From assembly GCF_003387535.1 (NCBI RefSeq), contig NZ_QUNR01000004.1, positions 248,001 through 312,000 of the forward strand: a DNA stretch of 64,000 bases, read 5' to 3'. Each line of letters begins with the position of its first letter. Position 1 is the stretch's first letter. Shown piece after piece: positions 57,907-64,000 of the stretch. The DNA is from Paraperlucidibaca baekdonensis (lineage in GTDB: Bacteria; Pseudomonadota; Gammaproteobacteria; Pseudomonadales; Moraxellaceae). Position numbers and translations under genes: made by a program. Below the pieces are notes generated by a model. That model worked only from the letters and a program-made list of their open reading frames with translations. It had not been told where the DNA came from and made no database searches.

Positions 57907-58893
57907 ATGAAACAGCCCGTTCGCGTAGCAGTTACCGGCGCCGCCGGCCAAATCGGTTATAGCCTGTTGTTCCGCATCGCTTCTGGCGAAATGCTCGGCA
58001 AAGACCAGCCCGTTATTTTGCAAATGCTGGAAGTGCCTTTTGAGAAAGCCCAGGCCGCGCTAAAGGGCGTGATGATGGAACTCGACGACTGCGCATTCCC
58101 CTTGCTCGCCGGCATGGTCGGTAGCGATGACCCTAATGTTGCGTTTAAAGATGCTGACTACGCCCTGCTCGTTGGTGCTCGTCCACGCGGCCCTGGCATG
58201 GAGCGCTCAGACCTTCTGCAAGAAAACGCGAAAATTTTCACCGTGCAAGGCAAAGCCTTAAACGATGTAGCCTCGCGCAATGTCAAAGTATTGGTGGTCG
58301 GAAACCCAGCCAACACCAACGCCTACATCGCCATGAAGTCAGCGCCTGATCTGCCCGCTAAAAACTTCACCGCCATGCTGCGTTTAGACCACAACCGCGC
58401 GCTGTCGCAGTTGGCCAGCAAAACCGGTAAAGCCGTAGCCGACATTGAAACCATGACGGTGTGGGGCAACCACTCACCCACCATGTATGCCGACTATCGC
58501 TTCGCCACCATCGCTGGTGCCAGCGTGAAAGACATGATCAACGATGAAGACTGGAACCGTACGGTGTTCTTGCCCACTGTTGGCAAACGCGGCGGCGCCA
58601 TCATTGAAGCGCGTGGCTTGTCGTCGGCTGCTTCGGCTGCCAACGCCGCCATCGACCACATGCACGATTGGGCCCTCGGCACCAATGGCAAATGGGTCAC
58701 CATGGGCATCCCATCCGATGGCAGCTACGGCATTCCTGAAGGCGTGATGTACGGCGTGCCAGTGACCTGCGCCAACGGCGAATACACCCGCGTGGAAGGC
58801 TTAGAAATCGATGCCTTCTCGCGTGAGCGCATGGATTTCACACTCAATGAGCTGCTCGAAGAGCGTGACGGCGTGGCGCATTTGCTGTCATAA
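57907..58893 (+). CDS. mdh: malate dehydrogenase
   Basis: Mdh interconverts malate and oxaloacetate with NAD. From ATG 57907 (AGGAG upstream) the protein has 328 residues. It has the dinucleotide motif [48 protein letters not shown] (substrate Arg loop), [15 protein letters not shown] and the catalytic [15 protein letters not shown] (His). This is the cytosolic-type Mdh found in many proteobacteria. It stands alone, with a strong terminator 40 bases downstream. It can feed oxaloacetate to the prpC and TCA reactions. Confidence 0.96.
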   Translation: MKQPVRVAVTGAAGQIGYSLLFRIASGEMLGKDQPVILQMLEVPFEKAQAALKGVMMELDDCAFPLLAGMVGSDDPNVAFKDADYALLVGARPRGPGMERSDLLQENAKIFTVQGKALNDVASRNVKVLVVGNPANTNAYIAMKSAPDLPAKNFTAMLRLDHNRALSQLASKTGKAVADIETMTVWGNHSPTMYADYRFATIAGASVKDMINDEDWNRTVFLPTVGKRGGAIIEARGLSSAASAANAAIDHMHDWALGTNGKWVTMGIPSDGSYGIPEGVMYGVPVTCANGEYTRVEGLEIDAFSRERMDFTLNELLEERDGVAHLLS

Positions 58894-58933
58894 GGCTGGC
58901 TTAAACGACCGATGCGGCTATCGGTCGGTTAGC

Positions 58934-58965
58934 AAAAATAAACCCGCTTCGGCGGGTTTATTTTT
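58934..58965. terminator. strong bidirectional terminator after mdh
   Basis: A perfect 14-bp stem (AAAAATAAACCCGC / GCGGGTTTATTTTT) has a TTCG tetraloop and T-runs on both strands. It serves mdh on the plus strand and contains the end of the uracil-DNA-glycosylase remnant on the minus strand. Confidence 0.95.
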
Positions 58966-59269
58966 GTCTCAGCACTTCCGACACGCGACCCCGCAGCAAC
59001 GGAAGAACCTCGTACTCGAACCACGGATTCCGGCGTAGCCACAGGTTATTCCTCGGACTCGCGTGTGGAAGGGGCACTAAGTGTGGCCAATGCGTGCGCC
59101 ACGACTTCACCTGCTCTGTTACCGACGCACCCGCCTCATGCGCCTTTCTTCCCGGCGCTTGTCCCGCAATTAGAATCCTTGCCTCTGGGTGCAACTGAAG
59201 AATTGGCTTAGGATCAAGCGCTAGATGAACCTCGCAACGTGTGCAGGCACTTGACACCGAATCAGCCAA
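58958..59269 (-). pseudogene. uracil-DNA-glycosylase-family remnant with in-frame internal deletion
   Basis: This short open frame carries the two ends of a UDG-superfamily protein but lacks the middle. The first part (CTRCEVHLALDPKPILQLHP, ILIAGQAPGRKAHEAG) has motif 1, GQAPG. The second (VTEQVKSWRTHWP, LPHASPRNNLWLRRNPWFE) has the late motif, normally HPSPRN, here HASPRN. From memory of the family about 85-90 residues between these parts are missing, with the junction near base 59130. The N-terminus is also shortened: only TTG (59269) precedes the conserved region, and the toxin-antitoxin operator begins two bases beyond. It is likely nonfunctional. Confidence 0.75.
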
Positions 59270-59271
59270 TA

Positions 59272-59291
59272 TTGTACAAATATACGTACAA
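59272..59291. promoter_or_regulatory. YefM-type operator palindrome
   Basis: TTGTAC (59272-59277) and GTACAA (59286-59291) form an inverted repeat with an 8-base spacer, 13 bases before the antitoxin ATG. TGTACA-type boxes in a palindrome are the known recognition elements of YefM-YoeB operators. Autorepression of the pair is expected. Confidence 0.75.
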
Positions 59292-59304
59292 CAGGAGCCG
59301 CCCC

Positions 59305-59556
59305 ATGGACGCAATTACTTACAGCACTGCCCGAGCCAAACTAGCTGACACTATGGATCGTGTGTGCGATGACCACGAGCCTATCATCATCACCCGGAAT
59401 GGCCAGCAGGCCGTTGTGATGATGGCGCTTGATGACTTTAAGGCGCTGGAGGAGACTTCCTACCTGCTGCGCAGTCCCAAGAACGCGCGCCGACTGCTTG
59501 AAAGCATTTCAGCGCTAGAGTCCGGCAAAGGTCAGGCACGGACTCTGCTCGAGTGA
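59305..59556 (+). CDS. yefM: YefM/Phd-family antitoxin
   Basis: The 83-residue protein opens MDAITYSTARAKLADTMDRVCDDHEPIIITRNGQQAVVMMALDDFKALEET, the Phd/YefM DNA-binding and dimerisation domain. The C-terminal tail (LRSPKNARRLLESISALESGKG) binds and neutralises the toxin. AGGAG lies eight bases before ATG 59305. It overlaps the toxin gene as GTGA, the standard coupling that keeps antitoxin synthesis ahead. Confidence 0.94.
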   Translation: MDAITYSTARAKLADTMDRVCDDHEPIIITRNGQQAVVMMALDDFKALEETSYLLRSPKNARRLLESISALESGKGQARTLLE

Positions 59557-59807
59557 ATATAGTTTTCTCCGAAAAGGCATGGGAAGACTACTTGTATTGG
59601 CAAAAGACCGATAAAAAACTGGTGCAACGAGTCAATGGCTTAATCAAAGAGATTGCCAAAACGCCCCACTCGGGAACTGGAAAGCCAGAGCCATTGAAGC
59701 ATGCGTTGTCCGGTTACTGGTCACGCCGCATCAATGACGAGCACCGCATTGTCTACAAAGTCACTGATGACTCTTTGCTTATCGCTCAGTTGCGATACCA
59801 CTACTGA
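59553..59807 (+). CDS. yoeB: YoeB ribosome-dependent mRNA endonuclease toxin
   Basis: The 84-residue toxin closely resembles E. coli YoeB across its length: WEDYLYWQKTDKKLVQRVN, GKPEPLKHALSGYWSRRI and a final RYHY. The catalytic residues Glu46, Arg65 and His83 are all present, so the toxin should be active; it cleaves mRNA in the ribosomal A site. The start is GTG, overlapping the antitoxin stop. No mobile element flanks the pair. Confidence 0.95.
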   Translation: MNIVFSEKAWEDYLYWQKTDKKLVQRVNGLIKEIAKTPHSGTGKPEPLKHALSGYWSRRINDEHRIVYKVTDDSLLIAQLRYHY

Positions 59808-60004
59808 GGTGGCTAACAGTTTATTAGTGCGCATGCTCATTTATCTGGCCTCGCCAACATAATTCATCGATAGATCAACGCCTTGCTGCCCGCCCTTGGC
59901 CCGCTTACCAACCACATCGAGCTAAACTTTCTGACCAGCAACATTTTTCAGCAATCAAGCCGTGTCATTATCATGCCACGGCACCACTAGCTCAGGAATT
60001 GCGT
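59808..60004. other. intergenic region between yoeB and corA
   Basis: No gene was seen in these ~197 bases. The only structure is GCCGTG (59959-59964) and CACGGC (59977-59982), a 6-bp inverted repeat with a 12-base spacer, 22 bases before the corA start. No attachment site or insertion-sequence end was recognised. Confidence 0.4.
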
Positions 60005-60985
60005 ATGGCTCACGGCATCATCAACTCCATCGCCTACGATGAACAAGGCAAGCGCATCGACCGCGTTGAATTGGGCGACTCGCGTGCTTTCTTGGCAGAC
60101 AATCCCAAGGCCATGCTGTGGATTGGCTTGCATGAGCCCGACGCCGAGGTTTTGGCCCAGCTTCAGCAACAGTTTGATCTGCACGAGCTAGCCATTGAGG
60201 ATGCCTTGCGCGCCCATCAGCGCCCGAAAATTGAGGCCTATGGAGGCCAGCGCTTCATTGTCGTGCACACAGCCGAGCGCGAGGGTTCGCGCATTGTCTT
60301 TGGCGAAACCCATTTGTTTATTGGCGAGCGCTTTTTAATCAGTGTGCGCCACGGGCCATCGCACTCCTACGCCACCATGCGCCAGCGCGTCGAGGCCAGA
60401 CCGCAGCAACTCGCGCACGGGCCAAGCTATCCGCTCTACGCAGTGCTGGACTTTATCGTCGATAACTATGTGCCCATCGTGGAGGACTTTAAGCAGACCT
60501 TGCAGCAGCTCGAATCGGATATTTTCCAGGCAAATTATAAGCGCGGCACCATTAAGCGCCTGTATGTGCTGAAGCGCGAATTGATCACGCTGCGCCTGGC
60601 CTCCTCGCCCATGCAAGATATTGCGCAGGAGTTAAGCCATGCCACCGATGATTTGGTGCACCCGAGTATTCAGCCCTACTTTCGCGACATCGCCGATCAT
60701 TGCACGCGCATCAATGAAGCCATCGATGCACTCAATGAGCTGCTCAGCTCGGCCATTCAGGTGAATTTATCGCTGGTCACGGTGAAACAAAACGAGGTGG
60801 TGAAGAAGCTTGCTGGATGGGCCGCGCTGTTAGCACTGCCCACGCTAGTCACCAGCATCTACGGCATGAACTTTAAGTTTATGCCGGAGCTTAGCCTGCC
60901 CTATGCCTATCCCACCGTGGTCGCAATTACCGTGCTGGCTTGTGTGAAACTGCACAGCACATTGAAACGAGCAGGCTGGATGTAA
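60005..60985 (+). CDS. corA: CorA-family magnesium/divalent-cation channel
   Basis: The 326-residue protein has a large cytoplasmic N-terminal domain (WIGLHEPDAEVLAQLQQQFDLHELAIEDALRAHQRPK), a long helical stretch and two C-terminal membrane segments. The first ends with the YGMNF motif (GMN at 287-289), the channel signature. It conducts Mg2+ and perhaps Co2+/Ni2+. AGGA precedes ATG 60005; a TTG two codons earlier is possible. It converges with rraA, 15 bases apart. Confidence 0.93.
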   Translation: MAHGIINSIAYDEQGKRIDRVELGDSRAFLADNPKAMLWIGLHEPDAEVLAQLQQQFDLHELAIEDALRAHQRPKIEAYGGQRFIVVHTAEREGSRIVFGETHLFIGERFLISVRHGPSHSYATMRQRVEARPQQLAHGPSYPLYAVLDFIVDNYVPIVEDFKQTLQQLESDIFQANYKRGTIKRLYVLKRELITLRLASSPMQDIAQELSHATDDLVHPSIQPYFRDIADHCTRINEAIDALNELLSSAIQVNLSLVTVKQNEVVKKLAGWAALLALPTLVTSIYGMNFKFMPELSLPYAYPTVVAITVLACVKLHSTLKRAGWM

Positions 60986-61000
60986 GCCGCTCGCCGCGCC

Positions 61001-61480
61001 TTACATGAGCGCGTGCGGGGCGGTGATGACGCCATTATTGTCGGCATAAACGTATTCGCCGGGCCTAAACGTGATGCCGCCAAAAGTCACCGGCACATCG
61101 ACCTCGCCAACGCCTTTGCGCACACTTTTCAGTGGAATGGACGCCAGCGCTTGCACGCCTAAATCCAACTCAGCGATGGCATCGACGTCGCGAATACAGC
61201 CATAGACGATGACTCCCGCCCAGCCTTGACTGACGGCACTGTCGGCGATTAAGTCGCCGAGCAAGGCACAGCGCAATGACCCGCCGCCATCGACGACCAG
61301 CACACGGCCCTCGCCGGGGGTGGCGAGCAATTCTTTCACGCGCGAATTGTCTTCGAAGCATTTCACCGTGACCATGGCGCCACCAAATGCCGATACGCCA
61401 CCAAAGTTAGAAAACATCGGCTCGCAAACGCGCACCACATCGGCATGGTCGTCGCATAAATCGCAGGTAACAAAAGTCAT
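61001..61480 (-). CDS. rraA: RraA family protein (regulator of RNase E activity)
   Basis: RraA inhibits RNase E in E. coli. The 159-residue protein matches family landmarks in order: [92 protein letters not shown] and [20 protein letters not shown]. The same fold includes aldolases, so some members are 4-hydroxy-4-methyl-2-oxoglutarate aldolases; close agreement with E. coli RraA favours RraA. The ATG at 61480 has AGGAG upstream; an 80-residue upstream extension overlaps the next gene and is rejected. Confidence 0.92.
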   Translation of the reverse strand: MTFVTCDLCDDHADVVRVCEPMFSNFGGVSAFGGAMVTVKCFEDNSRVKELLATPGEGRVLVVDGGGSLRCALLGDLIADSAVSQGWAGVIVYGCIRDVDAIAELDLGVQALASIPLKSVRKGVGEVDVPVTFGGITFRPGEYVYADNNGVITAPHALM

Positions 61481-61514
61481 TAAACACTCCTTTAGCTCAA
61501 ACAATTTAGACAGT

Positions 61515-62177
61515 TTACGCCAGCGCGACCATGTCGTTGTAGTGCACTCGTCTGATGCCCGGTGCAGGTATCGGTGCCAATGCCAACGCCGCCATAGCAG
61601 AGGCAACCAGCTCACCATGCACAGGTCGATACTTCGCCAAGGGCCCGATAAACGCCGGGGCAATCGGTGCCGAGAGCAGCTGGCCGATGCGCTCACCAAG
61701 GCGATTTTCCTCGCGCGCACCCAATAGCAACGACGGCTGAATAATGCTTAGATGAGCAAAGCCCAAGGCCTCAACTGCGGCTTCCATCTCGCCTTTCACA
61801 CGCGAATAAAATGACCGCGCATGCTGATCGGCACCGACGGCACTGACCACCATAAAATGCTGTACACCAATGCGTTTAGCCAGCCGTGCAAACGCTAAAA
61901 CCGCATCAAAATCGACCGCCCGAAAGGCCGCTTGGCTGCCCGCTGTTTTAATGGTTGTGCCCAAACAACACACTGCCACATCGGCTTGCCACTTGGTCAT
62001 CCAGCCCTCGAGTGCCGAAAACTCGGTGACATGCTCAAGAACCCGAGACTGTTTTTTCAAGGCTAATGGCCGTCGTGAAATGCTCATTAGCGCAGGCTTG
62101 CTGCTGGCCTGAGTGAGCTGCTGCAATAGCGAGGCACCAATAAAACCACTGGCTCCGGCTAACAAAATGCGCGTCAT
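61515..62177 (-). CDS. NAD(P)-binding Rossmann-fold protein (NmrA/epimerase-like)
   Basis: This 220-residue protein opens with [20 protein letters not shown] (GxxGxxG) and shows [51 protein letters not shown], typical of short atypical SDR/NmrA-like proteins (HTATIP2/YwnB type). The usual SDR Tyr-x3-Lys appears as [10 protein letters not shown]. The substrate is unknown. It is upstream of rraA in the same direction, 35 bases apart, and divergent from the transglycosylase gene. Confidence 0.82.
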   Translation of the reverse strand: MTRILLAGASGFIGASLLQQLTQASSKPALMSISRRPLALKKQSRVLEHVTEFSALEGWMTKWQADVAVCCLGTTIKTAGSQAAFRAVDFDAVLAFARLAKRIGVQHFMVVSAVGADQHARSFYSRVKGEMEAAVEALGFAHLSIIQPSLLLGAREENRLGERIGQLLSAPIAPAFIGPLAKYRPVHGELVASAMAALALAPIPAPGIRRVHYNDMVALA

Positions 62178-62254
62178 GGCACTATCCTATGGCTATCAAT
62201 GCAGCGACTCTACGCACAAGCGCAGGTGTCGTCAGCAGGCTTAGCGAGTTTTTC

Positions 62255-62974
62255 ATGGCATTAGCCGTTATTTTTTCTCAGAAATTTGGTGCTTGCTTAA
62301 CGCGGCTATCGCTTGTGCTCGTCTTCAGTTTCCTGTCATTGCCGGTAAGTGCAGAAAAACTTTATCGTTTTCAAGATGCTAACGGCAATACCTTACTCAC
62401 CAATCAAGTCGCCCCCGGTGGTAAAAAACCCCTGCAGTCGGCCGATAAGCGCTATAGCAAACTCGTCAAAGTCACGTGGTATGCCGACACCAATGTGCAT
62501 CGCTATGGCAATTATGGTGCAACGGAGGCCTCCGTGCGCCCGAGTGCTAGCAAAAACCGCTCAGCATTTGATCCACTCATTGCGGCCGCAGCGCAACAAC
62601 ATCGCATCGATTTTGGCTTGATAAAAGCCGTCATTCATACCGAGTCAGGCTTTAATCCGCGCGCGCGTTCAGGCCCCGGCGCGCAAGGTCTGATGCAATT
62701 GATGCCGGCCACAGCCGCGCAGTATCGGGTTGATGATGTCTGGGATCCTGCGCAAAACATCAACGCCGGCAGTAAACATTTGAGCTATCTGCTCAAGCGC
62801 TATAAAGATATAAGGATAGCGCTTGCCGCTTACAACGCCGGGCAAGGTAATGTGGATCGCTATGGCGGCATTCCGCCGTTTACTGAGACCAGAGATTATG
62901 TGGCTCGCGTAATGAGCCGCTATCAGAAGCTGTATGCGCAGGCAGTGCCTGCAGTGGTGTCATCACGCCAATAG
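62255..62974 (+). CDS. soluble lytic transglycosylase (SLT domain) with DUF4124-like N-terminus
   Basis: The 239-residue protein has a signal peptide to about VSA (residue 33), a DUF4124-like segment (KLYRFQDANGNTLLTNQV) and an SLT domain. The SLT domain shows IKAVIHTESGFNPRARSGPGAQGLMQLMPATA, with the catalytic Glu, then NINAGSKHLSYLLKRY and IALAAYNAGQGNVDRYGGIPPFTETRDYV. It should cleave peptidoglycan in the periplasm to 1,6-anhydro ends. I prefer ATG 62255; a longer start at 62189 has no good ribosome-binding site. Its 3' end overlaps the convergent Rieske gene by 95 bases. Confidence 0.9.
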   Translation: MALAVIFSQKFGACLTRLSLVLVFSFLSLPVSAEKLYRFQDANGNTLLTNQVAPGGKKPLQSADKRYSKLVKVTWYADTNVHRYGNYGATEASVRPSASKNRSAFDPLIAAAAQQHRIDFGLIKAVIHTESGFNPRARSGPGAQGLMQLMPATAAQYRVDDVWDPAQNINAGSKHLSYLLKRYKDIRIALAAYNAGQGNVDRYGGIPPFTETRDYVARVMSRYQKLYAQAVPAVVSSRQ

Positions 62975-63278
62975 TGGCGCCTTCCAAGACCAGTGCATAA
63001 CGCGTTAAGCAAGCGCCGGGCCCAGGCATTTTGCATTCGCCGGTGATGGCATCGAAGCGCCAACCATGCTTGCTGCAGCGCAGACTTAAGGTCGACTCAC
63101 CATCGACGACTTGCATACGTGCATCGCGCAGATCGGCTTGCCGATGTGGGCATTGATTGCGAATCAGCAAGCGCTGCCCCGCCTCCTGTATGAGCAATAG
63201 CGGTACGCCATCGACAACAAATTCGCCGCGATAGCCTTCGTCGAGATACATGAGTTTTTCTAACGCCAGATAGGGCAT
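62880..63278 (-). CDS. Rieske [2Fe-2S] domain protein
   Basis: The 132-residue protein is a free-standing Rieske ferredoxin-like domain: CPH (Cys43, His45) in RNQCPHRQADL and CSKH (Cys68, His71) in LRCSKHGWRFDAITGEC provide the cluster ligands. It may serve as an electron carrier for an oxygenase or reductase that is not nearby. The last ~30 residues lie after the conserved fold, inside the region overlapping the transglycosylase gene. It is downstream of ppsA with a terminator between. Confidence 0.87.
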   Translation of the reverse strand: MPYLALEKLMYLDEGYRGEFVVDGVPLLLIQEAGQRLLIRNQCPHRQADLRDARMQVVDGESTLSLRCSKHGWRFDAITGECKMPGPGACLTRYALVLEGATIGVMTPLQALPAHTASDSGSLREPHNLWSQ

Positions 63279-63310
63279 AAGGCAGGCTCACAAAAAAAGG
63301 GCAGATAACA

Positions 63311-63334
63311 GAAAGGCGGGTTTCCCCGCCTTTC
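63311..63334 (-). terminator. terminator-like hairpin after ppsA
   Basis: GAAAGGCGGG and CCCGCCTTTC form a 10-bp stem with a four-base loop, 19 bases past the ppsA stop on the minus strand. The following T-run is about 13 bases away, so termination strength is uncertain. Confidence 0.7.
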
Positions 63335-63352
63335 GTGTCAACGCGTGAGGTA

Positions 63353-64000
63353 TTACTTGCCGTGATTTTCCGACAAATAGAACCATGTCTCTAATACCGA
63401 GTCCGGATTGAGCGACACCGAATCAATGCCCTGCTCCATCAGCCATTGCGCCAGATCGGGGTGATCTGAGGGGCCCTGACCACAGATGCCAATATACTTA
63501 CCCGCATCGCGGCAGGCTTTAATGGCACGTGAGAGCAAGAACTTCACGGCGGGATCACGCTCATCAAACAGGTGCGAAACAATACCTGAGTCACGATCAA
63601 GGCCCAGCGTTAGCTGCGTTAAGTCATTGGAACCGATCGAGAAACCATCGAAGTGCTGCAAGAACTCATCGGCCATGATGGCGTTGGTGGGTAGCTCACA
63701 CATCATGATGATGCGCAGGCCATTCTCGCCGCGCTTGAGGCCTTTCGCCGCCAACAACTCAATGACTTTTGCCGCACCCGTTGGCGTGCGAACAAACGGA
63801 ATCATGATTTCAACGTTGGTTAAGCCCATGGTGTCGCGGACTTTTTTCAGCGCGCGTACTTCCAAGTCGAAGCAGTCGCGGAAATTGTCGGAAATGTAGC
63901 GGCTGGCGCCACGGAAGCCGAGCATGGGGTTTTCTTCTTCCGGCTCGTAGAGCTTGCCGCCGATCAAGTTCGCGTATTCATTGGACTTAAAGTCCGACAT
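63353..64000 (-). CDS. ppsA: phosphoenolpyruvate synthase PpsA, C-terminal part (partial)
   Basis: PpsA makes PEP from pyruvate and ATP for gluconeogenesis. Only the C-terminal 215 residues are in the window; the gene continues past the right edge and the apparent Met at the edge is internal. Visible are the PEP/pyruvate-domain segments [51 protein letters not shown] and the catalytic [16 protein letters not shown]. The [13 protein letters not shown] and GQGPSDHPD wordings are those of PpsA rather than PpdK or PtsI. With mdh and prp genes nearby it fits growth on organic acids. Confidence 0.94.
   Translation of the reverse strand: MSDFKSNEYANLIGGKLYEPEEENPMLGFRGASRYISDNFRDCFDLEVRALKKVRDTMGLTNVEIMIPFVRTPTGAAKVIELLAAKGLKRGENGLRIIMMCELPTNAIMADEFLQHFDGFSIGSNDLTQLTLGLDRDSGIVSHLFDERDPAVKFLLSRAIKACRDAGKYIGICGQGPSDHPDLAQWLMEQGIDSVSLNPDSVLETWFYLSENHGK

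Noticed and set aside
59808-60004. Possible recombination or integron-type site after the toxin gene
   Set aside because: I looked for attC-like, attachment or insertion-sequence ends around the toxin-antitoxin pair and found no matching inverted or direct repeats.
61481-61720. An 80-residue upstream extension of RraA
   Set aside because: It overlaps the 3' part of the NAD(P)-binding protein gene in another frame and has no counterpart in RraA; ATG 61480 has AGGAG upstream.

Overview
The window reads as chromosomal DNA of a gammaproteobacterium, most likely of the Pseudomonadales type. The evidence is gene content and gene order: scpA-scpB-rluB with yciO/yciV/yciB/yciI; a GntR regulator followed by smc-zipA-ligA; a Pseudomonas-style cysI followed by a DUF934 gene; prpB-prpC-acnD-prpF under an FCD-type GntR regulator; dusA-tal facing a STAS/response-regulator/mlaA operon; and nadK-DUF1315-DUF6231-DUF2797-pepN. 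These orders recall Pseudomonas from memory; no search was run. Coding density is very high. No rRNA, tRNA, CRISPR array, prophage or insertion sequence was recognised, and no gap exceeds about 250 bases.

Layout. 1-5 kb: end of a YciK-like dehydrogenase, a DUF2721 membrane protein, and the overlapping rluB/scpB/scpA and yciO/yciV gene groups, all leftward. 4.8-6.9 kb: rightward yciB, yciI and a stand-alone MnmC2-like oxidoreductase. 6.8-14.6 kb: leftward muralytic lipoprotein, ligA, zipA, smc and a GntR regulator. 14.7-16.9 kb: rightward cysI and its DUF934 partner, with a palindromic operator and a start-codon hairpin in front. 17-20 kb: a tonB-exbB-exbD-PepSY operon behind a Fur box. 20-26.9 kb: the 2-methylcitrate (propionate) operon and its regulator with three copies of a TTGTCTACAA-type operator. 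27-33.5 kb: a membrane-anchored metallo-beta-lactamase-fold protein, dusA-tal, and a leftward operon of a KAS III-like enzyme, mlaA, a response-regulator/PP2C phosphatase and a STAS protein.

33.6-48 kb: hrpA, fadD, an M61 protease with a divergent lipase-like hydrolase, then a long leftward run (acyl-CoA dehydrogenase, rnd, ycgL, a small membrane protein, MoxR, VWA protein, DUF1499, peroxiredoxin). 48-57.7 kb: rlmKL with a coupled glutaredoxin-like gene, pyrD, pepN, DUF2797, DUF6231, DUF1315, nadK, a possible 30-residue acidic protein and a QueD-type gene. 57.8-64 kb: mdh, an internally deleted uracil-DNA-glycosylase remnant abutting a YefM-YoeB toxin-antitoxin pair, corA, rraA, an NAD(P)-binding protein, a lytic transglycosylase, a Rieske protein and the C-terminal part of ppsA.

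Most of the window is housekeeping: chromosome condensation and segregation, division, DNA ligation, rRNA/tRNA modification, sulfur assimilation, iron-dependent energised uptake, propionate and fatty-acid catabolism, envelope lipid homeostasis and peptidoglycan turnover. I found no large unknown system. The points most worth checking are a response regulator whose phospho-acceptor Asp is Glu (beside a STAS protein and mlaA), the UDG remnant next to YefM-YoeB, the stand-alone MnmC2 enzyme, the operator and hairpin at cysI, and the DUF2797 protein.
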